In this document: piece after piece, positions 34,620-43,112 of the stretch
Layout: every line of letters begins with the position of its first letter
How positions within the stretch are numbered: position 1 is the stretch's first letter
Assembly (NCBI RefSeq): GCF_900112775.1
Contig: NZ_FOYZ01000010.1
Span: forward strand, 62,001-126,000
DNA from: Anaeromicropila populeti
GTDB taxonomy: Bacteria; Bacillota; Clostridia; Lachnospirales; Lachnospiraceae
Length of the DNA: 64,000 nt
Direction of reading: 5' to 3'
Made by a program: the position numbers and the translations under genes
The notes under the pieces: generated by a model
Database searches by the model: none
The model's input: only the letters and a program-made list of their open reading frames with translations
Told to the model about the DNA's origin: nothing

Positions 34620-35443
34620 TTTCAGATATGAGAATAGGAAACAGAAATTTTTCTTTTGGTAACCACACATACGTAATGGGAATTTTAAATGTCACACCAG
34701 ATTCCTTTTCAGATGGTGGCAAATTTAGGGGAATAGAGAAAGCAGTTCGACATGCCCAGGAAATGGAAGATGCAGGGGCAGATATTATTGATGTGGGTGG
34801 GGAATCCACTCGTCCTTCTTATACAAAGATTTCAGATGAAGAAGAAATAAAACGTGTTGTGCCAGTCATTAAAGAATTAAAAGGAAGGTTGAATATTCCT
34901 ATTTCTATTGATACCTACAAGAGCAGGGTAGCCAAAGCAGCTTTAGAGGCAGGTGCAGATTTGGTTAATGATATCTGGGGGTTACGATACGACTCAGATA
35001 TGGCTGGTGTGATTAAGGAGTTTGACGCTTCAGTATGCATAATGCACAACAGAGAGCAGGCTTCTTATACGAACTTCATGGAGGAGGTAAAAAAAGATAT
35101 TGTACAATCGCTTAAAACAGCGTATGATGCGGGAATTGATAAAAGTAGAATTATGATAGATCCTGGAGTTGGTTTTGCAAAAACATATGAGATGAATTTG
35201 ACCATTATCCGGGAACTTGGACAACTGTTGGAATTTCAACTTCCCATTTTACTAGGAACATCCAGAAAGTCAGTAATAGGTTTAACGCTGGATTTGCCGG
35301 TGACAGAGAGGGAAGAAGGAACATTGGCGACAACTGTAATGGGGGTAATGGCAGGATGCCACTTCGTCAGAGTCCATGATGTAAAAGGAAATGTGAGGGC
35401 AATAAAAATGACAGAAGCGGTTCGAGATAGCAGGCTTTTGTAA
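34616..35443 (+). CDS. folP: dihydropteroate synthase
   Basis: About 275 residues, TIM barrel. It joins 6-hydroxymethyl-dihydropterin diphosphate with p-aminobenzoate. Signature segments are GILNVTPDSFSDGGK, DIIDVGGESTRP, SIDTYKS, LVNDIWG, DPGVGFAKT and LLGTSRKSVIG. ATG 34616 overlaps the HD gene stop and has GGAG upstream. It is the target family of sulfonamides; nothing in the visible motifs suggests a resistance variant. Confidence 0.95.
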   Translation: MISDMRIGNRNFSFGNHTYVMGILNVTPDSFSDGGKFRGIEKAVRHAQEMEDAGADIIDVGGESTRPSYTKISDEEEIKRVVPVIKELKGRLNIPISIDTYKSRVAKAALEAGADLVNDIWGLRYDSDMAGVIKEFDASVCIMHNREQASYTNFMEEVKKDIVQSLKTAYDAGIDKSRIMIDPGVGFAKTYEMNLTIIRELGQLLEFQLPILLGTSRKSVIGLTLDLPVTEREEGTLATTVMGVMAGCHFVRVHDVKGNVRAIKMTEAVRDSRLL

Positions 35444-35467
35444 GAAAAGCTGTAAGGAGTAACGAAG

Positions 35468-36277
35468 ATGGATAAAATTAAAATTGTAGATTTGGAAGTG
35501 TTTGGACATCATGGAGTTTATCAAGAAGAAACATTTTTAGGACAAAAATTTTTAGTATCAGTAACATTATTTTTAAATACAAAACAGGCTGGCGTAACGG
35601 ATAACCTGGAATACTCTGTCAGTTATGCAGAGGTTGCTCATTTTGTCAACGAGTATTTGACAAACAACACATTTTCTCTTATTGAGGCAGCGGCAGAACA
35701 ACTGGCATTTGCTATTTTACTAAAGTATACAGTGGAAGAAGTGACGGTGGAGATAAAAAAGCCATGGGCGCCTATTTTATTGCCGTTAAAGACAGTGTCC
35801 ATTGAGATTACAAGAAAATGGAACACAGCATATTTAAGTATTGGTTCTAATTTAGGAGATAAGGAAGCTAATTTAAAGAAGGCAGTACAGCTGTTGGGAG
35901 AACACGAGAAATGTAAGATTTCTAAAATATCTGATTTTATAATAACGGAGCCATATGGTAATGTAGAGCAGGATAATTTTCTAAATGGTGCCCTTGAAGT
36001 AAAAACACTTTTGGAACCAGAGGAGCTTCTTGAACTGATTGCTCAGATTGAAAATGAGCTGGGACGGGTAAGAGAGATACATTGGGGTCCTCGTACCATC
36101 GATTTAGATATTATTTTGTTTGAACAGAAAGTGATTAGAGAGGATAATCTTACAATCCCTCATGTGGAAATGCAAAAGAGAGAGTTTGTGCTAAAACCAT
36201 TAGCTCAAATAGCACCAAACGCTATTCACCCTCTCTTGTGCAAAAATGTATATCAGCTTTTACATGAACTAATTTAA
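35468..36277 (+). CDS. folK: FolB-FolK fusion: dihydroneopterin aldolase and HPPK
   Basis: 269 residues. Residues about 1-118 are FolB (VFGHHGVYQEE with catalytic residues; EAAAEQLAFAIL). Residues about 120-269 are 6-hydroxymethyl-7,8-dihydropterin pyrophosphokinase (AYLSIGSNLGDKEANL, NFLNGALEVKT, the RxxxHWGPRTIDLDIILF Mg/ATP-binding block, IPHVEMQKREFVLKPLAQIAP). The fusion performs two successive steps before FolP and is known in other Firmicutes. Its stop overlaps the convergent DUF5050-like gene by 9 bp. Confidence 0.95.
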   Translation: MDKIKIVDLEVFGHHGVYQEETFLGQKFLVSVTLFLNTKQAGVTDNLEYSVSYAEVAHFVNEYLTNNTFSLIEAAAEQLAFAILLKYTVEEVTVEIKKPWAPILLPLKTVSIEITRKWNTAYLSIGSNLGDKEANLKKAVQLLGEHEKCKISKISDFIITEPYGNVEQDNFLNGALEVKTLLEPEELLELIAQIENELGRVREIHWGPRTIDLDIILFEQKVIREDNLTIPHVEMQKREFVLKPLAQIAPNAIHPLLCKNVYQLLHELI

Positions 36278-37282
36278 CACTGGTGGTTCAAATACACTAA
36301 CTTCATTAGAATCACCAGCAGGAATCATAAATGTTTTATTGGTGTCATATTCACGGAAAAAGATATAGTTGCTGGTTACATGTATCGATGTAAAAATGCC
36401 TGCCAGTATGGTCTCTGATTCACCTGTCTCAAGGTTCATGCGGCAAAAACGGCTGTTGCCTCCAGCATCTACCTGATAATACAGGTATTTTCCGCTTAAA
36501 CTAATGTTATAAGTACTACAGCCCTCGTCTACCACTTCCATTTCATTAGTTCCATCGGTTTGGATTCTCCAGATATGATAATCCTCATCTAAATTCAGAT
36601 AATAAATATAGCGATCCTGTACTAGAAGACTGCCGCAGTTACCCTTGTAAACAATATCGGTAGCCAGAGTCTCCTGATTCATTTTATAAATGTAATGATC
36701 GTTTTCTGTTCCGCAATAATACAAATCCGATCCTGAGAAACCATTTGGCGTAATGGACTGGCTGATAAGGCGTGTGTCATCTGTCTGATCTAGCTTTATC
36801 CGGTGAAGTGACAGTCCAGTCTTATCATCATAATGATCGTAATAAATATAATTGCCCAGTAAAGAAGCAGACAGCACATGACCTTCATATAAGGAAGTCA
36901 ATTGTTTACCGCTTTTTATAATGCGGTATAACCCAACAGTATTTACTGCAAAGATACTTTTTACCTGGCTCTCTGTTTTCCGGTTTTCCCTGTTATAAAA
37001 GATATACTTACCTTCTGCATTAATGTACGATACGGTGTTGCTATATATTTTCTTAAAATTAGTACAGTCTGTATCCATTACATAAAGGGAGTCGTTGTCC
37101 AGATGATTGGCAAAATATATTTTATTATCATCCTCACAGAACAATCCAGTATTCAGAAGATTACCAGATGTGTTCCCCAATGCAGAGTCCTGGTTATATT
37201 CAATTCGATATGTGAGATTGGTATAAATTATAAAACCGATAATAGCAAGGAGCACCACTATAAATGGGATTTTTTTCTTCAA
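36269..37282 (-). CDS. membrane-anchored DUF5050-like beta-propeller protein
   Basis: About 337 residues. An N-terminal membrane anchor (KKKIPFIVVLLAIIGFIIYT) is followed by repeated units of the form IYYxxxxDxxxLYxxxxDGT, for example YIYYLNLDEDYHIWRIQTDG, typical of DUF5050 propeller-like repeats. The start is a TTG at 37282, chosen because GGAGGTG lies just upstream; the frame runs another 19 codons without one. It probably faces outward. Ligand unknown. Confidence 0.75.
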   Translation of the reverse strand: MKKKIPFIVVLLAIIGFIIYTNLTYRIEYNQDSALGNTSGNLLNTGLFCEDDNKIYFANHLDNDSLYVMDTDCTNFKKIYSNTVSYINAEGKYIFYNRENRKTESQVKSIFAVNTVGLYRIIKSGKQLTSLYEGHVLSASLLGNYIYYDHYDDKTGLSLHRIKLDQTDDTRLISQSITPNGFSGSDLYYCGTENDHYIYKMNQETLATDIVYKGNCGSLLVQDRYIYYLNLDEDYHIWRIQTDGTNEMEVVDEGCSTYNISLSGKYLYYQVDAGGNSRFCRMNLETGESETILAGIFTSIHVTSNYIFFREYDTNKTFMIPAGDSNEVSVFEPPVLN

Positions 37283-37382
37283 AATTGCACCTCCAATATG
37301 AAGTAAGTTACATCTATTATAAATGTCTGCGGACAGCATTGCAACAATAAGTTGACGACATATTCATGTAAAACAATAGTGC

Positions 37383-37411
37383 TTGTAAAATATTGTGGGC
37401 TGGTATATAAT
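37383..37411 (+). promoter_or_regulatory. pheA promoter
   Basis: TTGTAA (37383-37388), 17-bp spacer, TATAAT (37406-37411), about 56 bp before the pheA start. Confidence 0.65.
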
Positions 37412-37467
37412 ATTTTTTATGATCGTGTAGATGTTTATTTACATAGGCAGAAAGGACGAAGTGTCAA

Positions 37468-38598
37468 ATGGATTTATTGGAAAGCAGAGCAGAGATTGAT
37501 AAGATTGATCAGGATATTGTGAAATTGTTTCAGCGCAGAATGAGCGTTGCAAAAGAGGTTGCAGAATATAAGCAGCAGACCGGGAAAAAGGTATTTGATA
37601 AAGAACGGGAAAATGAGAAACTTTCCACATTGAAGGAACTGGCTGATAATGAATTTAACCGTCATGGAATTGAAGAATTATTCACGCAGATTATGTCAAT
37701 GAGCCGAAAACTGCAATATGGGTTAATTCCATCTTATCAAGACGATTTGGCTTTTATGAAAATCAGCCAGATAAATATGGAAAATAAGTGTGTGGTATGT
37801 TATGGAGAAAAGGGTTCCTATACAGAACAGGCAATGGAAGAGTATTTTGGAACAGATATCAAGTATTTTAATACGACTACTTTTAAAGAAGTAATGGAAT
37901 CAATTAAGCAGGGGAAAGCACATTTTGGTGTTCTTCCTATTGAAAATTCTTCTACTGGAGGGATTACAGACATTTATGATTTGCTGGTTGAATATGATAC
38001 TTATATTATAGGAGAACATATTGTGAAAGTGGATCAGAATTTATTGGGAGTTCCTGGTGCAAAAGTAGAAGATATTCGTACCGTTTATTCACATCAGCAG
38101 GGATTATTACAGTGCGCTCAATATTTAGAGGAACATGAAAATATGACGGGAATGGTATATCAGAGTACCGCAGCTAGTGCTAGAAAGGTGATGGAAGAAC
38201 AAGATATTACCCAAGCTGCAATTGCCAGTAAAAAAGCGTGCCAGCAGTATGGACTGGAGATTTTAGAGGAAAGCATTAATTCGGAATCTAATAATTCTAC
38301 AAGATTTATTATTATTACGAATAAAAGATATTATTTTTCTGATTCTAATAAGGTAAGCATTTATTTTGAACTGCCACATGCTAGTGGAACACTTTATAAT
38401 ATGATGTCACATTTTATTTATAATAATCTGAATATGACTAAAATCGAATCAAGGCCAATTCAGGGAAGAAAGTGGGAGTATCGGTTTTTTGTGGAATTTG
38501 AAGGTAACTTAGAAGATCCTGGAGTTAAAAATGCTTTGAATGGAATTAAGGAAGAAGCACATTGTTGTAAGATTTTAGGTAATTTTCATACAAAATAA
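37468..38598 (+). CDS. pheA: bifunctional chorismate mutase / prephenate dehydratase
   Basis: 376 residues. Residues 1-85 are an AroQ chorismate mutase (RAEIDKIDQDIVKLFQRRM, KVFDKERE). From about 112 comes prephenate dehydratase (VVCYGEKGSYTEQAM, FGVLPIENSSTGGI, QSTAASARKV, the TRFIIIT motif with the catalytic Thr). A C-terminal ACT domain follows (about 300-376, with the ESRP motif of phenylalanine feedback sites). It makes phenylpyruvate from chorismate. Confidence 0.95.
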   Translation: MDLLESRAEIDKIDQDIVKLFQRRMSVAKEVAEYKQQTGKKVFDKERENEKLSTLKELADNEFNRHGIEELFTQIMSMSRKLQYGLIPSYQDDLAFMKISQINMENKCVVCYGEKGSYTEQAMEEYFGTDIKYFNTTTFKEVMESIKQGKAHFGVLPIENSSTGGITDIYDLLVEYDTYIIGEHIVKVDQNLLGVPGAKVEDIRTVYSHQQGLLQCAQYLEEHENMTGMVYQSTAASARKVMEEQDITQAAIASKKACQQYGLEILEESINSESNNSTRFIIITNKRYYFSDSNKVSIYFELPHASGTLYNMMSHFIYNNLNMTKIESRPIQGRKWEYRFFVEFEGNLEDPGVKNALNGIKEEAHCCKILGNFHTK

Positions 38599-38700
38599 AG
38601 AACTTCACAAATTTGTTATTTGGAATTCACAAAGTGAACATAAATTGGTGATAGACTCTAACTATAATGTGAATGATAGCAGAAGGGGGAATTAGAAATT

Positions 38701-40284
38701 ATGTATAATCCAGATGATTTTTCTAATGGAAGTGGTAATCAAGATGGAGTAAATGGCGGAGACGGCTTTGAATACAAGGTCAACGATGTCAACGTCGTAA
38801 ATGGAAAGACACCAGAAGAAATGGCTGAGATTAATCATGTAATTCATAGAGAAATGGAAACAGGCTATGGTGATTCTTATGGTGGTAAAACAGAATCTTT
38901 AAATAACAACTATGGAACCAATAATTATGGAAATAATCAGCATTATCAGAATTCCAATAATGGAACTACGGCTATGTTGGATCAGGGGCTTTCAAACCTT
39001 GGAAACAGAGGTGCTGTCCAGAATGCTCCGATGCAGAACGGAGCGTATTACGGAAATGCAGTACCGGTTCCTCCTAAGAAGAAAAAAGCAGGAGGCGGCA
39101 AAACGTTTTTGATGGTAGCTGCTATTGTTATCACAATCTGCTTTTTTGGTGGTGCAGGAATTTTTGGAGTTCATTTGATTTCGGAAAAACTAAATGGCAG
39201 CCAGCATTCAGGTAATAATACTCAGGAGAGTCTGGATGTTGCAGATGATTCTGATGAGAATACAATTAATTCTACAGAAAGTGCATCCATTACAGAAGAT
39301 TCTGTGTCGCAGGTAGTAAAAAATGTAATGCCTGCAATAGTAAGTATTAATACAACATCATTAGAAGCTTATGACTTTTTTGGAACAGAATATACACAAC
39401 CAGTAACTGGAAGCGGTTCTGGGATTATTATCGGGCAAAATGAAACAGAAGTACTAATTGCTACCAACAATCATGTGGTTGCAGGCGAGAACCCAGAAGT
39501 TAAGGTTACATTTTGTGATGACGAAACAGTAACCGCAACCATTAAAGGCACGGATACAACGTCTGATTTGGCTGTAATTGCAGTCTTATTTAAAGATTTA
39601 AAGGATTCTACTAAGGAAAGCATTTTAGTTGCTACTACAGGCGATTCCGACAGCTTGCAGGTTGGCGAAAAAGTAATTGCAATTGGAAATGCACTGGGTT
39701 ACGGACAATCTGTAACGGTTGGTTATGTTAGTGCAAAGGATAGAGAGGTTTCTATGGAGGATGCTTCTATGACATTATTGCAGACGGATGCAGCTATTAA
39801 TCCTGGTAATAGTGGTGGTGCTTTATTAAACGCCAAAGGTGAGGTAATCGGAATTAATTCTGTAAAGTATGCTTTAACAGAAGTAGAAGGAATGTGTTTT
39901 GCTATTCCTATTTCAACTGCCATTCCAATTATCAATGATTTAATGACCCGTGATCAATTAGATGAATCACAACAGGCTTATCTTGGAATCATTGGAAAGG
40001 ACGTTTCAGAGGAAGATTCCCAAAGAATAGATATTCCAATTGGTATTTATGTGAATGAGGTAACCAATGGCTCACCAGCAGATATGGCAGGATTAGAGGC
40101 TGGAAATGTAATCATAGGAATGGATGGTAAAACCATTGCAACCAATGAAGATTTGAAAAATATTTTATCATATACCAGAGCTGGAACCACAGTTGACCTT
40201 GTGGTGAAGGAAAGACGTAATGGAAAATGGGTAGAGAAAACATTAAGCGTTACTTTAGGAAGTAAGGCAGATGCAAATAATTAA
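38701..40284 (+). CDS. HtrA/DegP-type membrane-anchored serine protease
   Basis: 527 residues. A low-complexity Asn/Gly/Tyr-rich cytoplasmic tail (about 1-120) and one membrane helix (about 137-160) precede a trypsin-like domain with the triad in NNHVV (His), DLAVI (Asp) and NPGNSGGAL (Ser); a PDZ domain (about 430-515, GSPADMAGLEAGNVIIGMDG) ends the protein. It is an extracytoplasmic quality-control protease. Alone in its transcript, ending in a strong hairpin. Confidence 0.92.
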   Translation: MYNPDDFSNGSGNQDGVNGGDGFEYKVNDVNVVNGKTPEEMAEINHVIHREMETGYGDSYGGKTESLNNNYGTNNYGNNQHYQNSNNGTTAMLDQGLSNLGNRGAVQNAPMQNGAYYGNAVPVPPKKKKAGGGKTFLMVAAIVITICFFGGAGIFGVHLISEKLNGSQHSGNNTQESLDVADDSDENTINSTESASITEDSVSQVVKNVMPAIVSINTTSLEAYDFFGTEYTQPVTGSGSGIIIGQNETEVLIATNNHVVAGENPEVKVTFCDDETVTATIKGTDTTSDLAVIAVLFKDLKDSTKESILVATTGDSDSLQVGEKVIAIGNALGYGQSVTVGYVSAKDREVSMEDASMTLLQTDAAINPGNSGGALLNAKGEVIGINSVKYALTEVEGMCFAIPISTAIPIINDLMTRDQLDESQQAYLGIIGKDVSEEDSQRIDIPIGIYVNEVTNGSPADMAGLEAGNVIIGMDGKTIATNEDLKNILSYTRAGTTVDLVVKERRNGKWVEKTLSVTLGSKADANN

Positions 40285-40289
40285 CAAAG

Positions 40290-40313
40290 AGAGGAAGCCA
40301 ATGGCTTCCTCTT
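40290..40313. terminator. terminator after the HtrA gene
   Basis: AGAGGAAGCC-AAT-GGCTTCCTCT, a 10-bp perfect stem. It lies between convergent genes and can serve both. Confidence 0.8.
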
Positions 40314-40536
40314 AACGTTGCTCTAGTTCGTTTTCAAAGGTCTGGATATAGGCTTCCCAAATCGGAGAATTTGGGTGGTTTGGATATCGCTGCATATACT
40401 TATCCAGAAGTGATAAGCAGTTGTGGATATATTCTGTACGGGCAAGGTGTATGGAGATAAACCTGCCCTGTATGGATTCCCATTTAGAAAAGTCAATGCT
40501 AGCATAGTCTATAGGCTGATTAGAGAATATTTTCAT
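40312..40536 (-). CDS. small hypothetical protein
   Basis: About 74 residues from ATG 40536, which has GAAAGGAATG upstream. It is soluble, with a pattern rich in Tyr, His and Trp (FSKWESIQGRFISIHLART). I do not recognise a domain; it could be a stand-alone fragment of a larger family. Its frame is intact and ends in the shared terminator. Confidence 0.5.
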   Translation of the reverse strand: MKIFSNQPIDYASIDFSKWESIQGRFISIHLARTEYIHNCLSLLDKYMQRYPNHPNSPIWEAYIQTFENELEQR

Positions 40537-40705
40537 AAGAATCATTCCTTTCACAGTGAAATCAGAAAAAATGTAAATAAATCCATGTTAGATTCATCAT
40601 TCTTCTACTTTAATGTATTAATTATTTCAAATTTTGTGAATTTTGGATTTCACCAATATTTTGGATTTCACATATAGTATAGTAGGAAATAGAAGGAGGA
40701 GAGTT

Positions 40706-41137
40706 ATGAAAAGAAAAATCCTTTCGCTGCTTGTAGCAGCTGTTTTTGTTAGTACATTACTAAGCGGCTGTCAGAAAAAAAGTGAATTAACTAAGGTTAC
40801 ATTAAATGAAGTTGCACATTCTATTTTTTATGCACCAATGTATGTAGCCATTGAAAAGGGGTACTTTGAAGAAGAAGGTCTTGAAATAGAGCTTGTTAAC
40901 GGACTGGGAGCTGATAAGACTATGACAGCGGTACTCTCAGGAGAATGTGATATTGGTTTTATGGGATCAGAAGCCTCGATCTATGTATATCAGGAAGGTG
41001 CAGGGGATTATGCAGTAAATTTTGCCCAGTTAACACAGAGAGCAGGAAATTTTTTGATTTCAAGAGATTTGAATGAAAATTTTTCGTGGGAAAATATAAA
41101 AGGGAAAACAGTCATTGGTGGCAGGGCAGGTGGCTGA
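40706..41137 (+). CDS. NMT1/ABC-type substrate-binding lipoprotein, 5' part of an interrupted gene
   Basis: About 143 residues. A lipoprotein signal peptide with lipobox LLSGC is followed by the start of an NMT1/SsuA-type periplasmic-binding fold: VTLNEVAHSIFYAPMYVAIE, GYFEEEGLEIEL and GADKTMTAVLSGECDIGFMG. The protein ends prematurely a codon after VIGGRAGG, where element B begins; the rest continues in frame at 44685. AGGAGGAG precedes ATG 40706; the frame extends to 40643 without a site. Such proteins feed nitrate, sulfonate, or thiamine-precursor transporters, but no permease or ATPase is adjacent. Confidence 0.85.
   Translation: MKRKILSLLVAAVFVSTLLSGCQKKSELTKVTLNEVAHSIFYAPMYVAIEKGYFEEEGLEIELVNGLGADKTMTAVLSGECDIGFMGSEASIYVYQEGAGDYAVNFAQLTQRAGNFLISRDLNENFSWENIKGKTVIGGRAGG
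41124..41133 (+). repeat. left attachment-like core of element B
   Basis: GGGCAGGTGG, repeated exactly at 44674-44683. It encodes part of the conserved GRAGG of the interrupted binding protein, and both copies are in the same codon phase. Confidence 0.85.
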
Positions 41138-41146
41138 CAGAGAATA

Positions 41147-41183
41147 AAGCGCCACTTACTGCTAAAAACAATAAATGACGCTT
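41147..41183 (-). terminator. possible terminator of the element B PTS operon
   Basis: On the minus strand AAGCGTCA pairs with TGGCGCTT (one wobble) across a 21-nt loop. It lies just inside the left boundary of element B, 14 bp after the HPr stop. The stem is modest. Confidence 0.4.
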
Positions 41184-41197
41184 GGATTTTATCTGCC

Positions 41198-41455
41198 TTA
41201 TAAGTTTTCCTTGAAGAATTGTTCCATTGCAGCTGCGGCTGAAGCTTCATCTTCACCTTCAATGGTAATGGTAACGGTCATACCCTGTTTCACACCTAAA
41301 CTCATAATAGCCATGAGCCTTCTGGCATCTACACTCTTACCATCCTTTTCAATAGCAATAGAACTTTTATAGCCATTTGCTGCTTTCACAATCATTCCAG
41401 CAGGTCTGGCATGTATTCCTAATTCATCTGTTATTGTATACTGAAATTTTTTCAT
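41198..41455 (-). CDS. HPr-like PTS phosphocarrier lacking the regulatory serine
   Basis: 85 residues, normal HPr length. The phosphorylation motif GIHARPAG with His15 is intact, so it should accept phosphate from Enzyme I. The segment that in HPr of Firmicutes carries Ser46 (KTVNLKSIMGVMSLG in B. subtilis) reads KSVDARRLMAIMSLG here: Arg replaces the serine that HPr kinase modifies. It could therefore not signal catabolite repression by that route. Third gene after licT and EIIB in element B. Confidence 0.85.
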   Translation of the reverse strand: MKKFQYTITDELGIHARPAGMIVKAANGYKSSIAIEKDGKSVDARRLMAIMSLGVKQGMTVTITIEGEDEASAAAAMEQFFKENL

Positions 41456-41484
41456 TTTTATTATCTTCCTTTCTTAGTTCGTTT

Positions 41485-41754
41485 TCATTGAAACCAATTT
41501 ACTGCATCAAAATTACCAATTCGGATAATTTCTTTATATACGTTACCTACATCCCAGCCAATTACAATCTGATACTGTCCTCCACGACAGAGAACACCCT
41601 TAACACCTTTCGTTGCATTTAACGTAGCTGTATTTGCTTTACTATCATCTACAAGTGTAAACCGTAGTCTGGTAGCACAATAGGTAATTTCTTTCACATT
41701 TTCTTTTCCACCTATAAAATGCAGTATAGTTTCAGCTAAGCTTTCATAATTCAA
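41485..41754 (-). CDS. stand-alone PTS EIIB domain, glucose/sucrose-type
   Basis: 89 residues: a single EIIB domain with the phosphocysteine in ITYCATRLRFTL (Cys26) and the typical KGVKGVLCRGGQYQIVIG strand. EIIB domains of this type are normally fused to the EIIC permease; here it is alone with no EIIC or EIIA in the element. In LicT/BglG systems the EIIB phosphorylates the antiterminator when sugar is absent, so as a neighbour of licT it is well placed to do so. Confidence 0.85.
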   Translation of the reverse strand: MNYESLAETILHFIGGKENVKEITYCATRLRFTLVDDSKANTATLNATKGVKGVLCRGGQYQIVIGWDVGNVYKEIIRIGNFDAVNWFQ

Positions 41755-41808
41755 GAATATTCCCCCTTTTGTGCAGGATTATTCAGGTAAAAAGTAACAA
41801 CCTGTAAT

Positions 41809-42645
41809 CTACTTTGCTGTTATTCTTTTAATATGAATTGTCAAATAAATCATTTCATCTTCCGTCAAGTCACAATTAAACTCTTTTTTCATATAATCCT
41901 TTATCTTTAATGTGCATCTATACTCATTTTTGCATTGTTCTTTCAAAGAACTTAAAAAATTAATATCTTGCTCCTCTAAAATATTGTTTGTAAAAACTCG
42001 TTGAGCAAAAAATTTTAAATGAGTCACAAATCGTTCGTAATGAATGGAGTATTCGTCCAATTCTATTTGGAAATGCTCTTTTATGATATTAATAATATTC
42101 TGCATCATTCTAGTCATTTCTGTTGCCTTTGACATAGAGGACAGCTCTTCTGTGGATGCATTGACTAAATGTAAAGCAATAAAAGCCGCTTCATCCTCAG
42201 GCAGTATAACACCGAGTTTACGATGAATCATTGAAAGCGCTTCTTTTCCAACTAAAAATTCATGGCTATAAAACTTTTTTATTTCCCATAATAAAGCATT
42301 TGTTAGAACAACACCGTTTTTATGACGTTCTATTGCAAAATCAATGTGGTCTGTTAAAGTTATATAAATGTTTTCATTCAGCCGCTTTCCCAATGAAGCC
42401 TTTGCAAAGCTTATAATTTCATTCGTTACCTGTACATGTTCAAGGGGAATTTTCTCCAGCAAGCCAATAAGCTGATGTGAACTTGTCTTATCGGCACAGG
42501 TATAAATTTTTTCAATTGCACTAGTATTGACTTCATCGCCAGGTGACTTTTTAAAACCAAGACCACAACCCATAACTAGTATTTCGTTGTGTTGTTCATC
42601 ATAGGACTTTATTAAGTTATTGTTAATTACTTTAACAACTTTCAT
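41809..42645 (-). CDS. licT: LicT/BglG-type transcriptional antiterminator
   Basis: 278 residues. An RNA-binding CAT domain (1-56, VVKVINNNLIKSYDEQHNE, MGCGLGFKKSPGD) is followed by PRD1 (about 65-168, with LTDHIDFAIER) and PRD2 (about 170-278, with HYERFVTHLKFFAQR). Phosphorylation of PRD histidines by EIIB or HPr sets activity; active dimers bind RAT hairpins and prevent termination. The gene has its own promoter, RAT and terminator upstream, so it is autoregulated. First gene of licT-EIIB-HPr. Confidence 0.9.
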   Translation of the reverse strand: MKVVKVINNNLIKSYDEQHNEILVMGCGLGFKKSPGDEVNTSAIEKIYTCADKTSSHQLIGLLEKIPLEHVQVTNEIISFAKASLGKRLNENIYITLTDHIDFAIERHKNGVVLTNALLWEIKKFYSHEFLVGKEALSMIHRKLGVILPEDEAAFIALHLVNASTEELSSMSKATEMTRMMQNIINIIKEHFQIELDEYSIHYERFVTHLKFFAQRVFTNNILEEQDINFLSSLKEQCKNEYRCTLKIKDYMKKEFNCDLTEDEMIYLTIHIKRITAK

Positions 42646-42682
42646 CTGTACACATCGTCTTCCTTTTCTATATTATTTTAAC

Positions 42683-42719
42683 AAAAAAAGACTATTCCCA
42701 CTATGATATAGAATAACCT
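42683..42719 (-). terminator. leader terminator controlled by the RAT
   Basis: On the minus strand GGTTATTC pairs with GGAATAGTC (G-T wobbles included) and is followed by seven T residues. It lies between the RAT and the licT start, where a LicT-controlled terminator is expected. It starts about 25 nt after the RAT rather than overlapping it tightly. Confidence 0.6.
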
Positions 42720-42743
42720 CAAAGAGAATATTCATAAGCAAAA

Positions 42744-42772
42744 GGTATAGCCTGCATTACCAGTAACAATCC
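42744..42772 (-). promoter_or_regulatory. RAT (ribonucleic antiterminator) site for LicT
   Basis: The minus-strand leader contains GGATTGTTACTGGTAATG immediately followed by CAGGCTATACC. This matches the RAT consensus of the LicT/SacT family (GGATTGTTACTGnnnnnGCAGGCnnnACC) almost base for base, including the two internal-loop segments. Confidence 0.9.
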
Positions 42773-42790
42773 AAATATTATTATAGTATT

Positions 42791-42819
42791 ATCATATCAT
42801 ATTGTGTACTCATTGTCAA
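42791..42819 (-). promoter_or_regulatory. promoter of licT-EIIB-HPr
   Basis: On the minus strand TTGACA (42814-42819), a 17-bp spacer and TATGAT (42791-42796): near-consensus. Transcription would start just upstream of the RAT. Confidence 0.8.
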
Positions 42820-42907
42820 TTGAGCAGAAATTAAATCCAATTATAGAAAAAAATTTAGTAAATATCAATAAATATTATTAGATAAGCGCATATAGTATAG
42901 TAATAAT

Positions 42908-43108
42908 ATGGAAATGGAAAATAAAATGAAAAAGCGAAAAACTTATTATCTATGGATACGGAGGCAAACGGATGTCAAAAAGGCAGAAGTAGAGAAAAGA
43001 AATTGGATAGAGCAGGGGTACCGGGTTGTTGTCTTATGTGAAGGAAAAAATAAACATATTAGTGAAGATATGAATATAGTAATTGAAAATCATAAAATAT
43101 TGAGGTAA
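42908..43108 (+). CDS. small basic protein preceding the recombinase
   Basis: 66 residues at most, rich in Lys and Arg (MKKRKTYYLWIRRQTDVKKA) with an alternating charged/hydrophobic pattern ending VVVLCEGKN. Starts at 42908 or 42926 are both possible. It ends 4 bp before the recombinase start codon, so the two are translated from one message. Small basic proteins beside large serine integrases sometimes act as directionality factors; this is a candidate by position only. Confidence 0.55.
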   Translation: MEMENKMKKRKTYYLWIRRQTDVKKAEVEKRNWIEQGYRVVVLCEGKNKHISEDMNIVIENHKILR

Positions 43109-43112
43109 AAAT

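Noticed and set aside
40643-40705. N-terminal extension of the binding-protein gene
   Set aside because: The lipoprotein signal peptide starts at ATG 40706 with AGGAGGAG upstream.
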